This document shows, in pieces, positions 10,631 to 21,108 of a stretch of 64,000 bases of DNA; the first letter of the stretch is position 1, and the number at the start of each line of letters is the position of its first letter. The notes below the pieces were generated by a model. It had not been told where the DNA came from and ran no database searches. It saw nothing but the letters and a program-made list of their open reading frames with translations. The stretch lies in NCBI GenBank assembly GCA_963971225.1, contig OZ020267.1:30767798-30831797 (forward strand), given 5' to 3'. The position numbers and the translations under genes are program-made. This DNA comes from Melieria omissa (Eukaryota > Arthropoda > Insecta > Diptera > Ulidiidae).

Positions 10631-11530
10631 AACTCGTTACCGGATCACAATAACAGATGATGGGAATTCGAACTCTCTATAACTAGTCATATTAACTTTT
10701 TTAAGGATCAGACTAACAACTCGTTACCGGATCACACCAACAGATGATAGGAATTCGATCTCTCTTTAACAAGTCACATTAACTTTTTACTGGATCAGAC
10801 TAACAACTCGTTACCGTATCACACCAACAGACGATATGGACTCGAACTCTCTTTAACAAGTCATATTAACTTTTTAAAGGATCAGACTAACAACTCGTTA
10901 CTGGATCACACCAACATACGTGGAGGACTCGAACTCTCTATAACTTGTCATATTGACTTTTTACTGGATTAGACTAACAATTCGTTACCGAATCACACTT
11001 ACAGATGATAGGAATTTGAATTCTCCATTACTAGTCATATTAACTCTTTAGGTGATCAGACTAACAACCCGTTACTGGATCACACCAACAGACGTTGAGG
11101 ACTCGAACTCTCTATAACTTGTCATATTAACTTTTTACTGGATTAGACTTACAATTCGTTACCGGATCACACTTACAGATGATAGGAATTTGAATTCTCC
11201 ATTACTAGTCATATTAACTCTTTAGGTGATCAGACTAACAACTCGTTACTGGATCACACCAACAGACGTTGAGGACTCGAACTCTCTATAACTTGTGATA
11301 TTGACTTTTTACTGGATTAGACTAACAATTCGTTACCGGATCACACTTACAGATGATAGGAACTCGAACTCTCCATTACTAGTCATATTAACTCTCACTG
11401 GATCAGACTAACAACTGGTTACCGGATCACACTAGCAAATTATGGGAACTGGGACTCTATAACTAGTCATAAAAAAAATAAAATATTAATTCTTTACCGG
11501 ATCACTGTAACAAATGGTAAATAGGGCTCT
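10631..11530. repeat. Tandem array, 87-bp period with 174-bp higher-order period
   Basis: Copies of AACTCGTTACCGGATCACAC begin at 10631, 10718, 10805, 10892, 10979, 11066, 11153, 11240, 11327 and 11413, i.e. nine spacings of 87, 87, 87, 87, 87, 87, 87, 87 and 86. A degraded last unit starts near 11488. From about 10892 two variants alternate (one with GACGTTGAGGACTCGAAC, one with GATGATAGGAATTTGAAT), giving a 174-bp higher-order repeat. There is no open frame, and it is far too regular and long-unit for a CRISPR array, which would not be expected in an animal anyway. Confidence 0.95.
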
Positions 11531-11689
11531 CTCGATATAATCCTTGAGATGGGAACATGGTCCCTTTCTTCAGAGCTGGATAGCTCATTCATTCAAGATA
11601 TTTATTTAAGAAGTCGAGTCAATGCTAAGCAATTCATAGTCTATAGAATTGAAAATAAACATTTGGAAAGATCCAAATACCTATCTATA
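11531..11689. other. Spacer between two repeat blocks
   Basis: No gene or recognisable element seen. Confidence 0.4.
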
Positions 11690-12920
11690 TACATGTAACT
11701 GTTTGTCTTGACTGACTGACTGACTGAATGATTCATCATCCCCATCCCAAACCGCTGAGGCTACAAACATAAAATTTAAACTGTAGTTACATCTTGAAAA
11801 ATGAAACTTCGCTAAGATGGGATTTTTTGAAATTCGGGGTCTAAAAGGGCAAAACATGGGTTAAGGTGTTGTATAAAGAAACGCGATTTAATGGGCTTAT
11901 AGAGTTCAAATTTTAAAACACTTAAAATAAAAAATAATTCCACATGTATTTTTTATTTTTTCGAAAATCAAAATTTTACGTTTCATCAATGGGTTAAGGT
12001 GCGTATACGGTAAGACTACGAAAAAACCATAAACTGATGGGCCTATTGATTCCAAAATTGGTGAAAACACTCACAATCAAAAATTATTTGATAGATGTTG
12101 CTCATTTTTTTTTTAATCAAAACTTAAAGGGTTAATTTTTTACACCTTTTGACTTCAAACTTGGTGAAAGTACTTCTTATGTGAAATAATTTGATGCGTG
12201 TTTTTTATTTTTTTGAAAATCGAAACCTAACGGAGTCAACTATTGGTTAAAAGTTTATATGGAGAAGCAAGATTTTATGAGCCTTTTGATTTCAAAATTG
12301 GTGAAAGTACTTCAAATGTGTAAACTTCGATAAGTGTTTTTAATTTTTTCGAAAATCAAAACCTAACCAGGTCAACTATGGGTTAAAAGTGTATATGGAG
12401 AAACAAGATTTTTTGGGCCTTTTGACTTCAAACTTGATGAAAGTGCTTCAAATGTGTAAACTTCGATAAGTGTTTTTCATTTTTTTAAATCAAAATCTGA
12501 TGGGGTCAACAATGAGTTAAGAGTTTATAAAACATGAAGTAATGGGCCTACTGACTTCAAACTTGTTGAAAGTACTCTTAGTGAGAAATAAATTACACGT
12601 GTTTTTCATTTTTTCGAAAATCAAAACTTAACGGGGTATACTAAGGGTTAAAAGTTTATATGGAGAAGCAATATTCGATGTGCCTTTTGACTTCAAACTT
12701 GATGAAAGTACTTCAAATGTGAAAAAATTCAATAAATGTGAAAATCAAAATTTTACGGGGTCAACGACGGGTTAAAAGTTTGTATGGAGAAACAAGGTTT
12801 TATGGCCTTTTGACTTCAAATGTGTTGAAAACACTTGAAATTAGAAATAATTTTATAAGTATTTTTGCATAAAATTTGACGGGAACAGCAAAGGGTTAAG
12901 AAGAACTTGATTTATTGGCC
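11690..12920 (+). repeat. Unclassified interspersed element with ~125-bp internal repeats
   Basis: It opens with GACTGACTGACTGACTGAAT and a segment reading GGCTACAAACATAAAATTTA. Eight or so degenerate units of about 120-138 bp follow, each with the order GGTTAAAAGTTTATATGGAG, GCCTTTTGACTTCAAACTTG, TTTTTCGAAAATCAAAAC and GGGGTCAAC. A second copy lies inverted at 45740-46670 with the same head and the same units. No protein frame or terminal repeats were found. The shared head plus internal minisatellite suggests a non-autonomous mobile element; the class is not recognised. Confidence 0.7.
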
Positions 12921-13844
12921 CCGTTGACTGCCCTTCTAGTTATTTCATTAATCTTATGAAAGTGTAATCCAAAGTACTCAAGCACTATCAATGAATTTTT
13001 TTAACACAAAAAACATAAAACCTTAAGTTGTTTATCATAAATTATTCCTCCAACTCTAGTGGACTCTACTTTTGCGTGTTTGCTCCTTTGTGGCATAGAA
13101 CTCTGAAGGCTAATAATAAAATGTATTGTGTTTATTGTGACGAGTCTTACTGACATGTCAAAAATAAATATACAAAAATACATTCAAAATAAAAATACAT
13201 TAAAAAATAAACATACAAAAATACATTCATTGGTCCCGTCGGCCCGTCCCAGGGGCCCGTCGAATTGTTGTGCCAGTTAAGTGTCTATGTTTGTATTCAA
13301 GAGCCAAAGTCCTATTTTTAGTCGAAAGTTGAAAGTGACAAATATAAAAATCCCTTTTAGAATTTGAAATAATATTCTGCAAAGCTTTGCTGCTTTTTCA
13401 TTTCCTTTCCCAAAAGCCATAAATTATATTTAGTGCTATGTTATGATAATATTTTGTATGTTAAAATATAAGAAGAAGGTGTATTATGAAGAGCTCACAT
13501 TGAGTGACATTCAATTCGTGCGAACAGTGGATTTTGCGTAAAATATTTTTAGGGCACAGCTGACAATGGCGCCAAGTAGATAATCTGAAAATATGATACA
13601 CGTAAACAATAACTTGAGATAACTTCAGTTTGAACATAATAAAGCTTACCTTTTCTTCTTTTGGGTGTTCAAATCCCTCCCATAGTGTTTATCCTGCAAA
13701 AAATTTTAGGTGGCAAATATGATTTTAACTGATATTGGGTTCAAAAGTTGTTTGGGGAACTTCTCCAAAATGAAAATCTGCTTGCTCATAATTACTAATA
13801 TTTTACTTAATGTTGGCACAACGAGTTCGGCGAGACTCAGAAAG
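12921..13844. other. No gene seen
   Basis: AT-rich DNA with a short duplicated stretch around 13160-13225 (AAAATAAACATACAAAAATACATTC-like units). Nothing else is supportable. Confidence 0.4.
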
Positions 13845-14120
13845 ACTAAGAGAAGCATTAAATTTTTTGTATCTTAAACTAATAAAGTTAGAAGGACGAA
13901 ATTCAAGGATGTAGTAGTGTACAAATTAGTCGTAAAGTTATATTAAAAAAAAAGACTATTGGAAATTTCCAAGGATATTCAAGGATAAAGTTTTAAAAGG
14001 ACATTTTCAACACCTCTTCGTCCTTTTGCACCAAAACATTAAATTTTCTAAGATTCTAAGGATTTTTCTCTTTCATTTGATATCTATATTGTTATTCTAC
14101 AATGCGCTCAATTTTTTTAA
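13845..14120 (+). repeat. Dispersed repeat shared with 62018-62165 and 63229-63520
   Basis: GAAGCATTAAATTTTTTGTA, an AAAGTTAGAAGGACGAAATTC region and CAAGGATAAAGTTTTAAAAG followed by GGACATTTTCAACACCT recur in degraded form near 62020-62110 and 63245-63420. No frame or terminal repeats are visible. Confidence 0.5.
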
Positions 14121-14214
14121 TAATTCAAATTCAATCAAAGTCCTTTAAAAAAAATCCTGACGTCAGAAGGAAATACTAAAAACGCAGTTTTACTACATTT
14201 GGCTTCTAGTTTCG

Positions 14215-14345
14215 CACGATGATATCAGAGATATAGCCAGGTTCATAACGGGTCATCCACTGTGGTATCACAGTGAGCCATAAGTTGTGCTTAAGTACCT
14301 AAGCTTTTCACATAGAAGGCAGCCACTTCAACCTAACCTAAACTA
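14215..14345 (+). mobile_element. Non-LTR retrotransposon 3' end
   Basis: Carries the family's 3' signature: GTGGTATCACAGTGAGCC, then CTAAG, then GCAGCCACTTCAACCTAACC. The CCTAACCTAA tail marks the 3' terminus, as shown by the target duplication at 61135-61375. It is heavily 5'-truncated. Confidence 0.6.
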
Positions 14346-16244
14346 TGTTAGTCACAGGGGTGCTGTCAGTCAGCAGTGCGTCACTGTGCAGTAATCCCAT
14401 TTTCTTATTTTAAAATGTGATTTTTGTTTTGCAAGTATGCTGAAGTTGAAGGAAAACAAATTGCTTTCATTGTTTTGATTTATTTCAACAAACAAAAATT
14501 TTGTTGCCACATTGTTGGTGTATTTAGCAGCCTGGCATCAGTGTCGCACAAAATATTTCATTTAATTAAACAACTTTTTCTTACGTTAATAATATTCAAG
14601 AAATTAGCATAAGATGCGTTGAACCCAGATTCAAAATTGCTGTGCAGGGAGCTTAAGGCCCCAGTAGCCACTTTCTGGTAATAAATAAATCGGTTGGGGC
14701 AGCAGCTTAGAAAGCTCACCTTTAAATAAATAAGTATATTAAGAAGTTACTTGGTCTTGTCTCCCTTATGGACAATGAAAATCCTGCCAAAAAGATGCTC
14801 AACGCATTTTTTACTGAAATCTCTTGCAATGGCAAAACTCTGTCAAAATCGCCAAACCGCTTATAAACCGCAACGGCTGCTGGCAAATTTTAAGTACATT
14901 GTTACATTGCCAACACTGCCTGTGGCCAAGTTAAGTGCGCGTTTGGCACACAGCCACAACCGCTGGCGAATGCTTCGCATACAACGCGCCGGTAATTGCT
15001 CGGCGGTTGGGTGCAATAATGCAAATGTTAAGCGGTTGTGTCAGGCGCCAGTGTTGCGTGCCGTGCGAATCCACTAATCGGGCATTTGATCTGCGCTGCA
15101 CACGGCGGCGGCAGTGTCGGCATGTTTCGCTGATGACTTTCGGCGCTGCCGGCTACTTGTTTATGCACCCTCGGCCCGCCTCCGAGTGCCGCTTCGATTG
15201 CAATTACATACTTCTCGACTCGCATTCGCGGTCGACTGCGAACGAGCGCCACGATGTTTTAGGGGCTTTTCAATTTAAACTGAAACTGATATGATAAGCA
15301 AGAAATGCAAAGTGTTGGCATCAGTGCCGCAAGCGTTTCGCACCGACACTAATGTTGCGCTATCATCATTGTGCAGTAATGAATGCCGCCGCAGCTTTGC
15401 AATTTCGCATTTTTAAATTCATTAGAAACCAACACACTTTCTCTCTCACCCATATTTTTGCTTTGCAGATATTGATCGATATGTCTTAATGCGTTTCGTA
15501 AAAATGTGTACCGACATTTATTTACTTTTGATTTATTACAAGTGCAATAAATACGATTTTAATGAAACCGAAAGCTGGTGCGCAGACATCGCAAAAAGCG
15601 CGCGCGGCAAAACGTCCGCAACGGTGGCAAAACACAAACAGATGGCAAACAGGCAACATGGACAAAGATGGCGAAGGGTAGATAGCAATTTATTATGTTA
15701 GGGACAAAAGCTACAGAAACCGAAACACGGCACGTAATGTAATGGATACGCGTCACTCCACGTTCTACGCTCTGCACTCGGCAGACGCTGGACACCGCGC
15801 AGCAGAAATTACTGCAATTTTTGCAAATTTACCTTTCAATGAAATTTAATTGCGAATGACTTGCAATTCGTTTTTGTTTTGGTATATTTGCGCTGAGTGT
15901 ATAATATTTAAGTTCTCTTTGGCATTTCATAACAATTTCAGACTAATCGGATGGCACAGTTGATGTTTGTATTTATTTTAGCACACATTTTTAGTCGGCG
16001 CCTGCGGCAGCAGATGTTTAGATAAAAATGCAATACAGAAAATGTTTTTTTTTATTAGTCATAGAGGTAGATAAAAGTGGCAAGACTTGACTTCGACCAA
16101 AAGAAAAGTTTGCGTACTGGGAGCTCCATTCCTCAACTGCTTCACTAACCTGACTGTCAAACATGAACTTTGGCATTTTTGCGATTTTTATCTCAGTTAA
16201 AGTCATTTTATTTATTTTTTATTTAATTCAGTCTATTAACAAAA
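14346..16244. other. Single-copy island, 14.75-15.45 kb GC-richer; no gene assigned
   Basis: The GC-rich block carries overlapping open frames on both strands, typical of chance frames in GC-rich DNA. A good 3' splice-site match (TTTTTGCTTTGCAG, ending 15468) has no convincing exon after it. No domain is recognisable. Confidence 0.4.
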
Positions 16245-16500
16245 GTTCTTAAAGACTATAATTAAAGCTCTGCCAAGAGAAGCATTTGGCGCGTAATTCG
16301 ATATCACGAAGCCAACATAAAACGGCACAAGATTCCGAAGAACTTTTAGCACCGAATTAAAGAAGATTCTGCCCAGAAGAGAAGAACAATTGACAGTACG
16401 ATTAATTCTATAAAAAACGACCTAAGATATCACAATGGGCACCTAAACGTGGTCTTTTTCCCTCTCTTCCTAATCAAATCACCTAGTCAAATACATTCTT
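16245..16500 (+). repeat. Dispersed repeat, second copy of the 1-510 type
   Basis: Aligns with the start of the window (AAAGCTCTG, GCGCGTAATTC, ACGGCACAAGATT, GAATTAAAGAAGATTCTG). It contains GATATCACAATGGGCACC, the 3' untranslated signature of the local non-LTR family. Truncated and without a usable frame. Confidence 0.5.
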
Positions 16501-16640
16501 ATATACCTTAGAACTGTTGCCACTATTTAGGTAGGAAAATAGGTAGGTGTGCAGGTACGATTGGCTACATCACTGGGGAACCTACTTAAGTCATATAGGC
16601 CCATTATGGTATCACAATTGTCTATTTTATACTAGTTAAT
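16501..16640 (-). mobile_element. Non-LTR retrotransposon 3' end
   Basis: On the minus strand: GTGATACCATAATGGGCCTA, CTTAAGTAGG and a CTACCTATTTTCCTACCTAA tail, the same order as other family 3' ends. 5'-truncated; no coding part retained. Confidence 0.5.
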
Positions 16641-16720
16641 CCCTCTTTGAAATCTGTGATATCACAATATGCCTTTTATGGCACAAGTGAGCTCTCTCTC
16701 TCTCACTCGGCCTAACATAA

Positions 16721-17183
16721 TGTTACGAATGCTAGTTCTAGTGTGCTAGTACGTATCTCTAGATTGCGTAATTTGAAAATAAAACACACTTAGTTTCTCG
16801 AACGCAGTCAATAAAATAAACCAACAATCACTTTATTTCGCAAATTTACACTTCACTGTCTTTACACTTAATTATTTGCTTAATTACTCCGTGTGGCACC
16901 TTCACTAGTCAAAATCAGACTGACTCGCTGCGCCGTACCCGGCTGCCTTTTATACCTGTCCGGCCATCGCGCAGATCGTTCTCGCACATTCCGGAGTGAA
17001 CTAAAGGTTTCCATGATGATCGCGACCATCATTGCCAGCTGGGACTAAAAGTTTTCATTATCGCGGCCATCATTGCCAGGTTGGACTAAAAGTTCCCATT
17101 ATCGCGGTCATCATTGCCAGGTTGAATTATAGCACGGCGCGTAGCGACAAGGATTCTTTGCACAGCATAGTCTTATCGTTACA
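16721..17183 (-). mobile_element. Solo LTR, Ty3/gypsy-like (copy 2)
   Basis: TGTTACGAAT...TCGTTACA on the plus strand, 463 bp, with a perfect 4-bp target duplication ATAA (16717-16720 and 17184-17187). Same structure as 3418-3924, but with three U3 units instead of four. The TATAAAAGGCAGCC and GAGTCAGTCT promoter block is intact on the minus strand. Confidence 0.9.
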
Positions 17184-17234
17184 ATAATCACCTATTCAAC
17201 TCTTTTATATGTCAAAAAAGCCTCAGATACTATT

Positions 17235-17720
17235 CCAAAGGACAGCCCACTTGAATCACAATTAGATGGGTTTAAGTCCGTTCACTTATTGAACCAGATT
17301 GAGCACCTTACAAGGTCTAGTAGACTGTAAACAATACTATCGGTTAGATACTCTAGACTGTCAAAGAACAACTTACCCAGGTGAATGTTTCTTCTTCTTC
17401 TTCTTCTACTATCGGCTAGATGCTCTAGTCTGTCAAAGAAGAAGTTACCCAGATAACTCTTCCTTCTTCCATATACTGCGGGATAAGTGTATAGGAGTTG
17501 AAGTGAGTTTTCTTCGTCTTTTTCATCCATACAGCTACGGCAGAAGTCCTTAGATAACAAACCCAATCTTTTTCCGTGGATGCCAATTACATAGTGACCC
17601 ATCAAAACACCAATCATGATTTTAATTTGGTCACTTTTTAGTGAGAGAACTTCTCTAAAACGACGGTAGTCATGACACGTCGAAAATCCTGCATTGACTT
17701 CAGCCCTTCTTAGGTTAGTT
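17235..17720 (-). pseudogene. Non-LTR retrotransposon ORF2 C-terminal remnant
   Basis: The minus strand encodes GHYVIGIHGKRLGLLSKDFC, then CRSCMDEKDEENSLQLLYTYP and YLGNFFFDRLEHLADS. This is the conserved C-terminal CxxC...H...C-like region that follows RNase H in I/R1-type elements. The last part is duplicated in frame (LGNFFFDRLEHLADS and LGKLFFDSLEYLTDS), a 69-base tandem duplication at about 17339-17460. The reverse transcriptase is absent. Confidence 0.75.
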
Positions 17721-18394
17721 TCTTGTATGGAGTTTGTATGCTATGATTAAAAATACCCGAATGAAAACGGTTCAGTTATCACATCGATATTCAATTTATT
17801 TCCATTAAAGTAATCTCTATTGCAAGCAATGCAATAATTGTTTTCCTCCAATCTTGAAAACAATTATCATAGCCTAATTTTGGTATCGCCTTAAGCTTCA
17901 TCTGTGAATTGTTTTCTTTATCGCCTCAATCGTCTCAAAACGATTTCCGCGAAATGGTAATTTGAGTCGTGGGAAAAAGTCAGAAGGCCATGTTGGATGA
18001 ATACGGAAATTGCGGAACGGTTAAAGATTGTTCTTCAAGTGCTCTACAATTCTGGCCTCAGGCGAGGAACATTTTCTCTTAAACACTTTTATGCTCTGTT
18101 ACAAACATACAAATTTAGATAAACTCTTTGCGCAACTTGATACGGCCAAAATCGAAGAAAACAACAAATACTGAGATTTTCTTTGAATTTTGATTTTTAT
18201 TTATCCGGAATTAAAAAAGCGGATCAGTTGTTCGATAGTGTCAGGATATCTCGTGCCTATAATTCTACAGATTGATGTGACCTCGACCTGGAAGAGGCTA
18301 CAGTAATCAGACAGCCGGAGCTTTGAACTAAGGATGGTTCTTATCTGAAGAACATGTTGTAAGTTAAAGTTGTATGTTTTTCATAAAGTTTTAT
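17721..18394. other. No gene seen
   Basis: Unremarkable AT-rich DNA between two non-LTR remnants; possibly degraded upstream parts of them, which I could not demonstrate. Confidence 0.35.
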
Positions 18395-18690
18395 GTTAGG
18401 TTAGGTTAAAGTGGACACCGAAAGGCACAGGCTACAAAATGATCCCTTGGGATCTGTCTTTCTGCAAGACAGAAAGCCTACACAAGCCATTTCGATTTGT
18501 TAATAAACTCTTTCAAGTCTCTGATCTTGATTGATCTAAGGTTGTCCAATTTGTCGGAGAAGGGAGAGACCTGGGATTTCAATCTGGGGATTTCAATCTT
18601 CTAGAGAAATCTACGCAAAGGCATAGAATATGACTTATAGCCTCTTCTTCCTCTTCATTCCTGTAACTGCAGCAATAGCACCAACTGTCA
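18395..18690 (-). pseudogene. Non-LTR retrotransposon 3' end with zinc-knuckle remnant
   Basis: On the minus strand: CYCCSYRNEEEEEAISHILC, matching the C-terminal knuckle of the family (CxxC, acidic run, HxLC). Then come stops, a 3' untranslated part (CTTTCTGTCTTGCAGAAAGA) and a CTTTAACCTAACCTAACAT tail. A related 3' end, similarly cut, is at 21505-21725. Confidence 0.7.
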
Positions 18691-18769
18691 AGACCGTGTT
18701 AGGTTGGGTTAGATGAGGTTGTGGTTGCTGCCTCTGCAAGAGATCTATTGTGAGAGGAGGCCTATTGTG

Positions 18770-18832
18770 AGAAGCCTCTGTATGAGAAGACAGCACACTT
18801 CCCACTGAACTATCGAGGCCGACTCAAGACCG
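18770..18832 (-). repeat. tRNA-derived (SINE-like) sequence
   Basis: The minus strand reads CTCGATAGTTCAGTGGGAAG, an A-box-like tRNA D-arm, then CTTCTCATACAGAGGC. This aligns with TTCGATAGTCCAGCGGGTAT and CTTCTCATACCAGAGGC at 19773-19850. The B box is lost. It ends two bases before a piggyBac-type TTAA. Confidence 0.4.
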
Positions 18833-19060
18833 TGTTAACCCTTTCGCTATTTTGTTGCCATATGGCAACATGCTACTTTGTGGACGTCTGAACCGTTTAT
18901 GGTTTCAAATAAATCAATTCAGAATACAATTTTTGTTGATCCTTGGAAAAAATTTGAAGTTTTTGAAAAAATAAGAAATTAATAAACTAAATTTTTAAAT
19001 TTAATAAAAGTTATATCTTTCCATAGAAAAGGAAGAAGAAGCAGAAAAAATGAGAGACAT

Positions 19061-19735
19061 TAGGTCTGTTTGGCCAGACTTCCAGTAAAAATTATCCAGT
19101 AAAAAATATCAGGAGAGTAAGGCAGCGTACGCTCTCTAAAATCAAACTATCCAAAAAACTAAACAAACAAAAATTTGTAAGAATTTGCAACTTTTAACTC
19201 TTGGTTACACCACTGGGACTTGGCGTACTCACAATACACAGTAAAAAGGGTGTAAACAGGCGATTTAAAGAACGAAACAGCTGATCTAAAAGTTTCACTT
19301 GAGGTTTGAAGTGGTAGGGAAAATTAAGTTAAATCAGACATTTAATGCAAAATGCAAATAGTTCGTTGCGCTCAATCTGCAATTCTTCCCTTTCAGCTTT
19401 AGCGGGTAAAGCTGAGCAAGACGGTTGTGGTTCAGCAGATTTGCGAACGCACAATTCCTTTGCTATTTCCATTTGCCTCCAAATGTTTGCAAAATTTATG
19501 TTTCTTTGTAGTCGATCATATGGCAGCCAGTCATATGTTTTTTTTGTTCTTCTTCTTACTGGCAAAAAGTTACTGGACCAAATTTCTCCAGTAAAAACGT
19601 GCAAGTTCTTACGAAATGAATTGTCACTTTACGCTCTCAGTTTCTCTAGCGTTACTGGAGATTTGGCGCCAACAAACAGGATCCAGTAAAAATTTGTACA
19701 AATTCGTACAAATTATTCTCTGCCAGACAGACCTA
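19061..19735. mobile_element. Terminal-inverted-repeat element nested in the piggyBac-type element
   Basis: The left end TAGGTCTGTTTGGCCAGA and the right end, inverted, TAGGTCTGTCTGGCAGAG are imperfect terminal repeats. Subterminal CCAGTAAAAAT motifs recur at both ends (19080-19105 and 19683-19693). No target duplication could be read, so hAT affiliation is only suggested by the TAG start. Confidence 0.5.
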
Positions 19736-19772
19736 TTTTTAATTTGTTTTTATTAAATGGTTACTGTCATAT

Positions 19773-19850
19773 GGCCGACTTCGATAGTCCAGCGGGTATC
19801 GCGCTAGCTTCTCATACCAGAGGCCCTAGGTTCGATTCCTAGTTCGGGCT
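19773..19850 (+). repeat. tRNA-derived (SINE-like) sequence, best-preserved copy
   Basis: A-box-like TAGTCCAGCGGG, linker CTTCTCATACCAGAGGCC and a perfect 5-bp T-stem with 7-base loop (CTAGG TTCGATT CCTAG) are present. The acceptor and anticodon stems do not pair, so it is unlikely to be a functional tRNA. A tRNA gene caller would settle this. Confidence 0.5.
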
Positions 19851-20049
19851 GGCGAAACACTTATCTACTTCTATGGGAACCACAAAAATCAAAGAGTGCG
19901 CTCATGGCAAGCAATGGCAAATCCTCCAAATGTGAAAGAAAATTTCCAAAAAATCGCCGTTCAGATTCGACGTAAACCACATCCGTTCGATTCAAACCAC
20001 ATTCGTTTCAAATTTGTCTTACAACACATGTTGCAAGAAACAGTGTTGC

Positions 20050-20155
20050 ATACATATTTCAAATTGGGGGAACTTGTGGTATCACAATGGGCCCATATTG
20101 AGGCCTAAGTGGGTCTCACAAAGAGGGGGAGCCACTACAATGACCTACCTACCCT
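20050..20155 (+). mobile_element. Non-LTR retrotransposon 3' end
   Basis: GTGGTATCACAATGGGCCCA, GGCCTAAGTGGGTCTCAC, GAGCCACTACAATGACCTAC and CTACC follow the family order. It is 5'-truncated. Confidence 0.6.
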
Positions 20156-20281
20156 ACTGTCATATGATTGTTGGTAAAAAAATTTAATATGCAATATTGT
20201 TGATATAACCACAGAGTAGACTAAATCGAGAAATTTAAAACTTTAACTTTCCCCAGTAAAAACCTGTGGCGAAGGGGTTAA

Positions 20282-21108
20282 GTTTTAAGCATCCATAACC
20301 TGGAGCTGAACTTAAGCTGAATAAAACAAAACCACAACCAATTGGTTTTCCTATGAAATTGATTATTTTTATATTCACAGCCAAATCGATTTGATATAAA
20401 AAGGTGTGCAAATAACTACACAAACAAATGTACATGTAGATACATTGAAACTTATAGGCATTCATATCTACAAAAGTCTGGCTTTGGCGTGAATGCCCCT
20501 AAACCGCAAGTTGAGGTAAAACCCGGTTTTATGACGTTATGCACAGTAACTACCAAAATTAACACTTTCACAACAACAACAACAAACACCAAACCAAGTA
20601 TTTTCAAGTCATCAATGCATAAATATTGAAACGATCTGATTAAACTTGACATTTGCCGGTCACCGAGACAAATAACTAATTGAAACTAATGAAAATGAAA
20701 ACGACATGAAACGAATTGAACTTTGTATTGAAATGAAACGCGGACAGGTTCCCAAACGCCAAATTTCCCAAAGCAAGCGATTACGTAAAATACAAAGTGC
20801 ATCCAGCAAAGTGGTTCCAACTAGTTGCTTGGTCGCTTAGTTTTTGTTGTTCGATGTTTTTTTTTTGTTGCATCCAATAATCACTACAGGAATGCGCATA
20901 AATCAACAGACATGCGGTCTTAATTTACTAAAGTATTGACGTTCAATGCGATTGAAACGAATTAATTCAAAATGAATTTCAATTATTTTTGACGATACAA
21001 TTACGCAACCAAAAAATCGTTGATATATATAAATGGCAGACCATCAAGTGCATCAACGAATTTTACAAATTTTACTTTAGATGTAGAATTGTGCGCAGAA
21101 GTGCGGCC
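20282..21108. other. No gene seen
   Basis: AT-rich, apparently single-copy DNA. A TATA-like TATATATAAATGG at about 21023-21035 has no coding sequence or initiator pair after it that I can support. Confidence 0.4.

Larger units (their letters stand above)
18839..20277. mobile_element. piggyBac-type non-autonomous element, nested insertions inside
   Basis: The left end CCCTTTCGC and the right end (inverted CCCCTTCGCC) are each flanked by TTAA (18835-18838 and 20278-20281), the piggyBac target. The interior holds no transposase but a TAGGTCTG-ended element (19061-19735), a tRNA-like repeat (19773-19850) and a non-LTR 3' end (20050-20155). The original element was probably a few hundred bases long. 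The pairing of these two ends is inferred from their terminal match. Confidence 0.6.

Noticed and set aside
10631..11530. Regular repeat that might suggest a CRISPR array
   Set aside because: Units of 87 bp are contiguous with no unique spacers, and the context is an animal genome.
15440..15560. Strong 3' splice-site match followed by IDRYV-like codons, recalling a GPCR DRY motif
   Set aside because: The following residues do not resemble a receptor and no good 5' splice site defines an exon.
20990..21080. TATATATAAATGG as a gene promoter
   Set aside because: No initiator pair or supported coding sequence follows before the tandem array.
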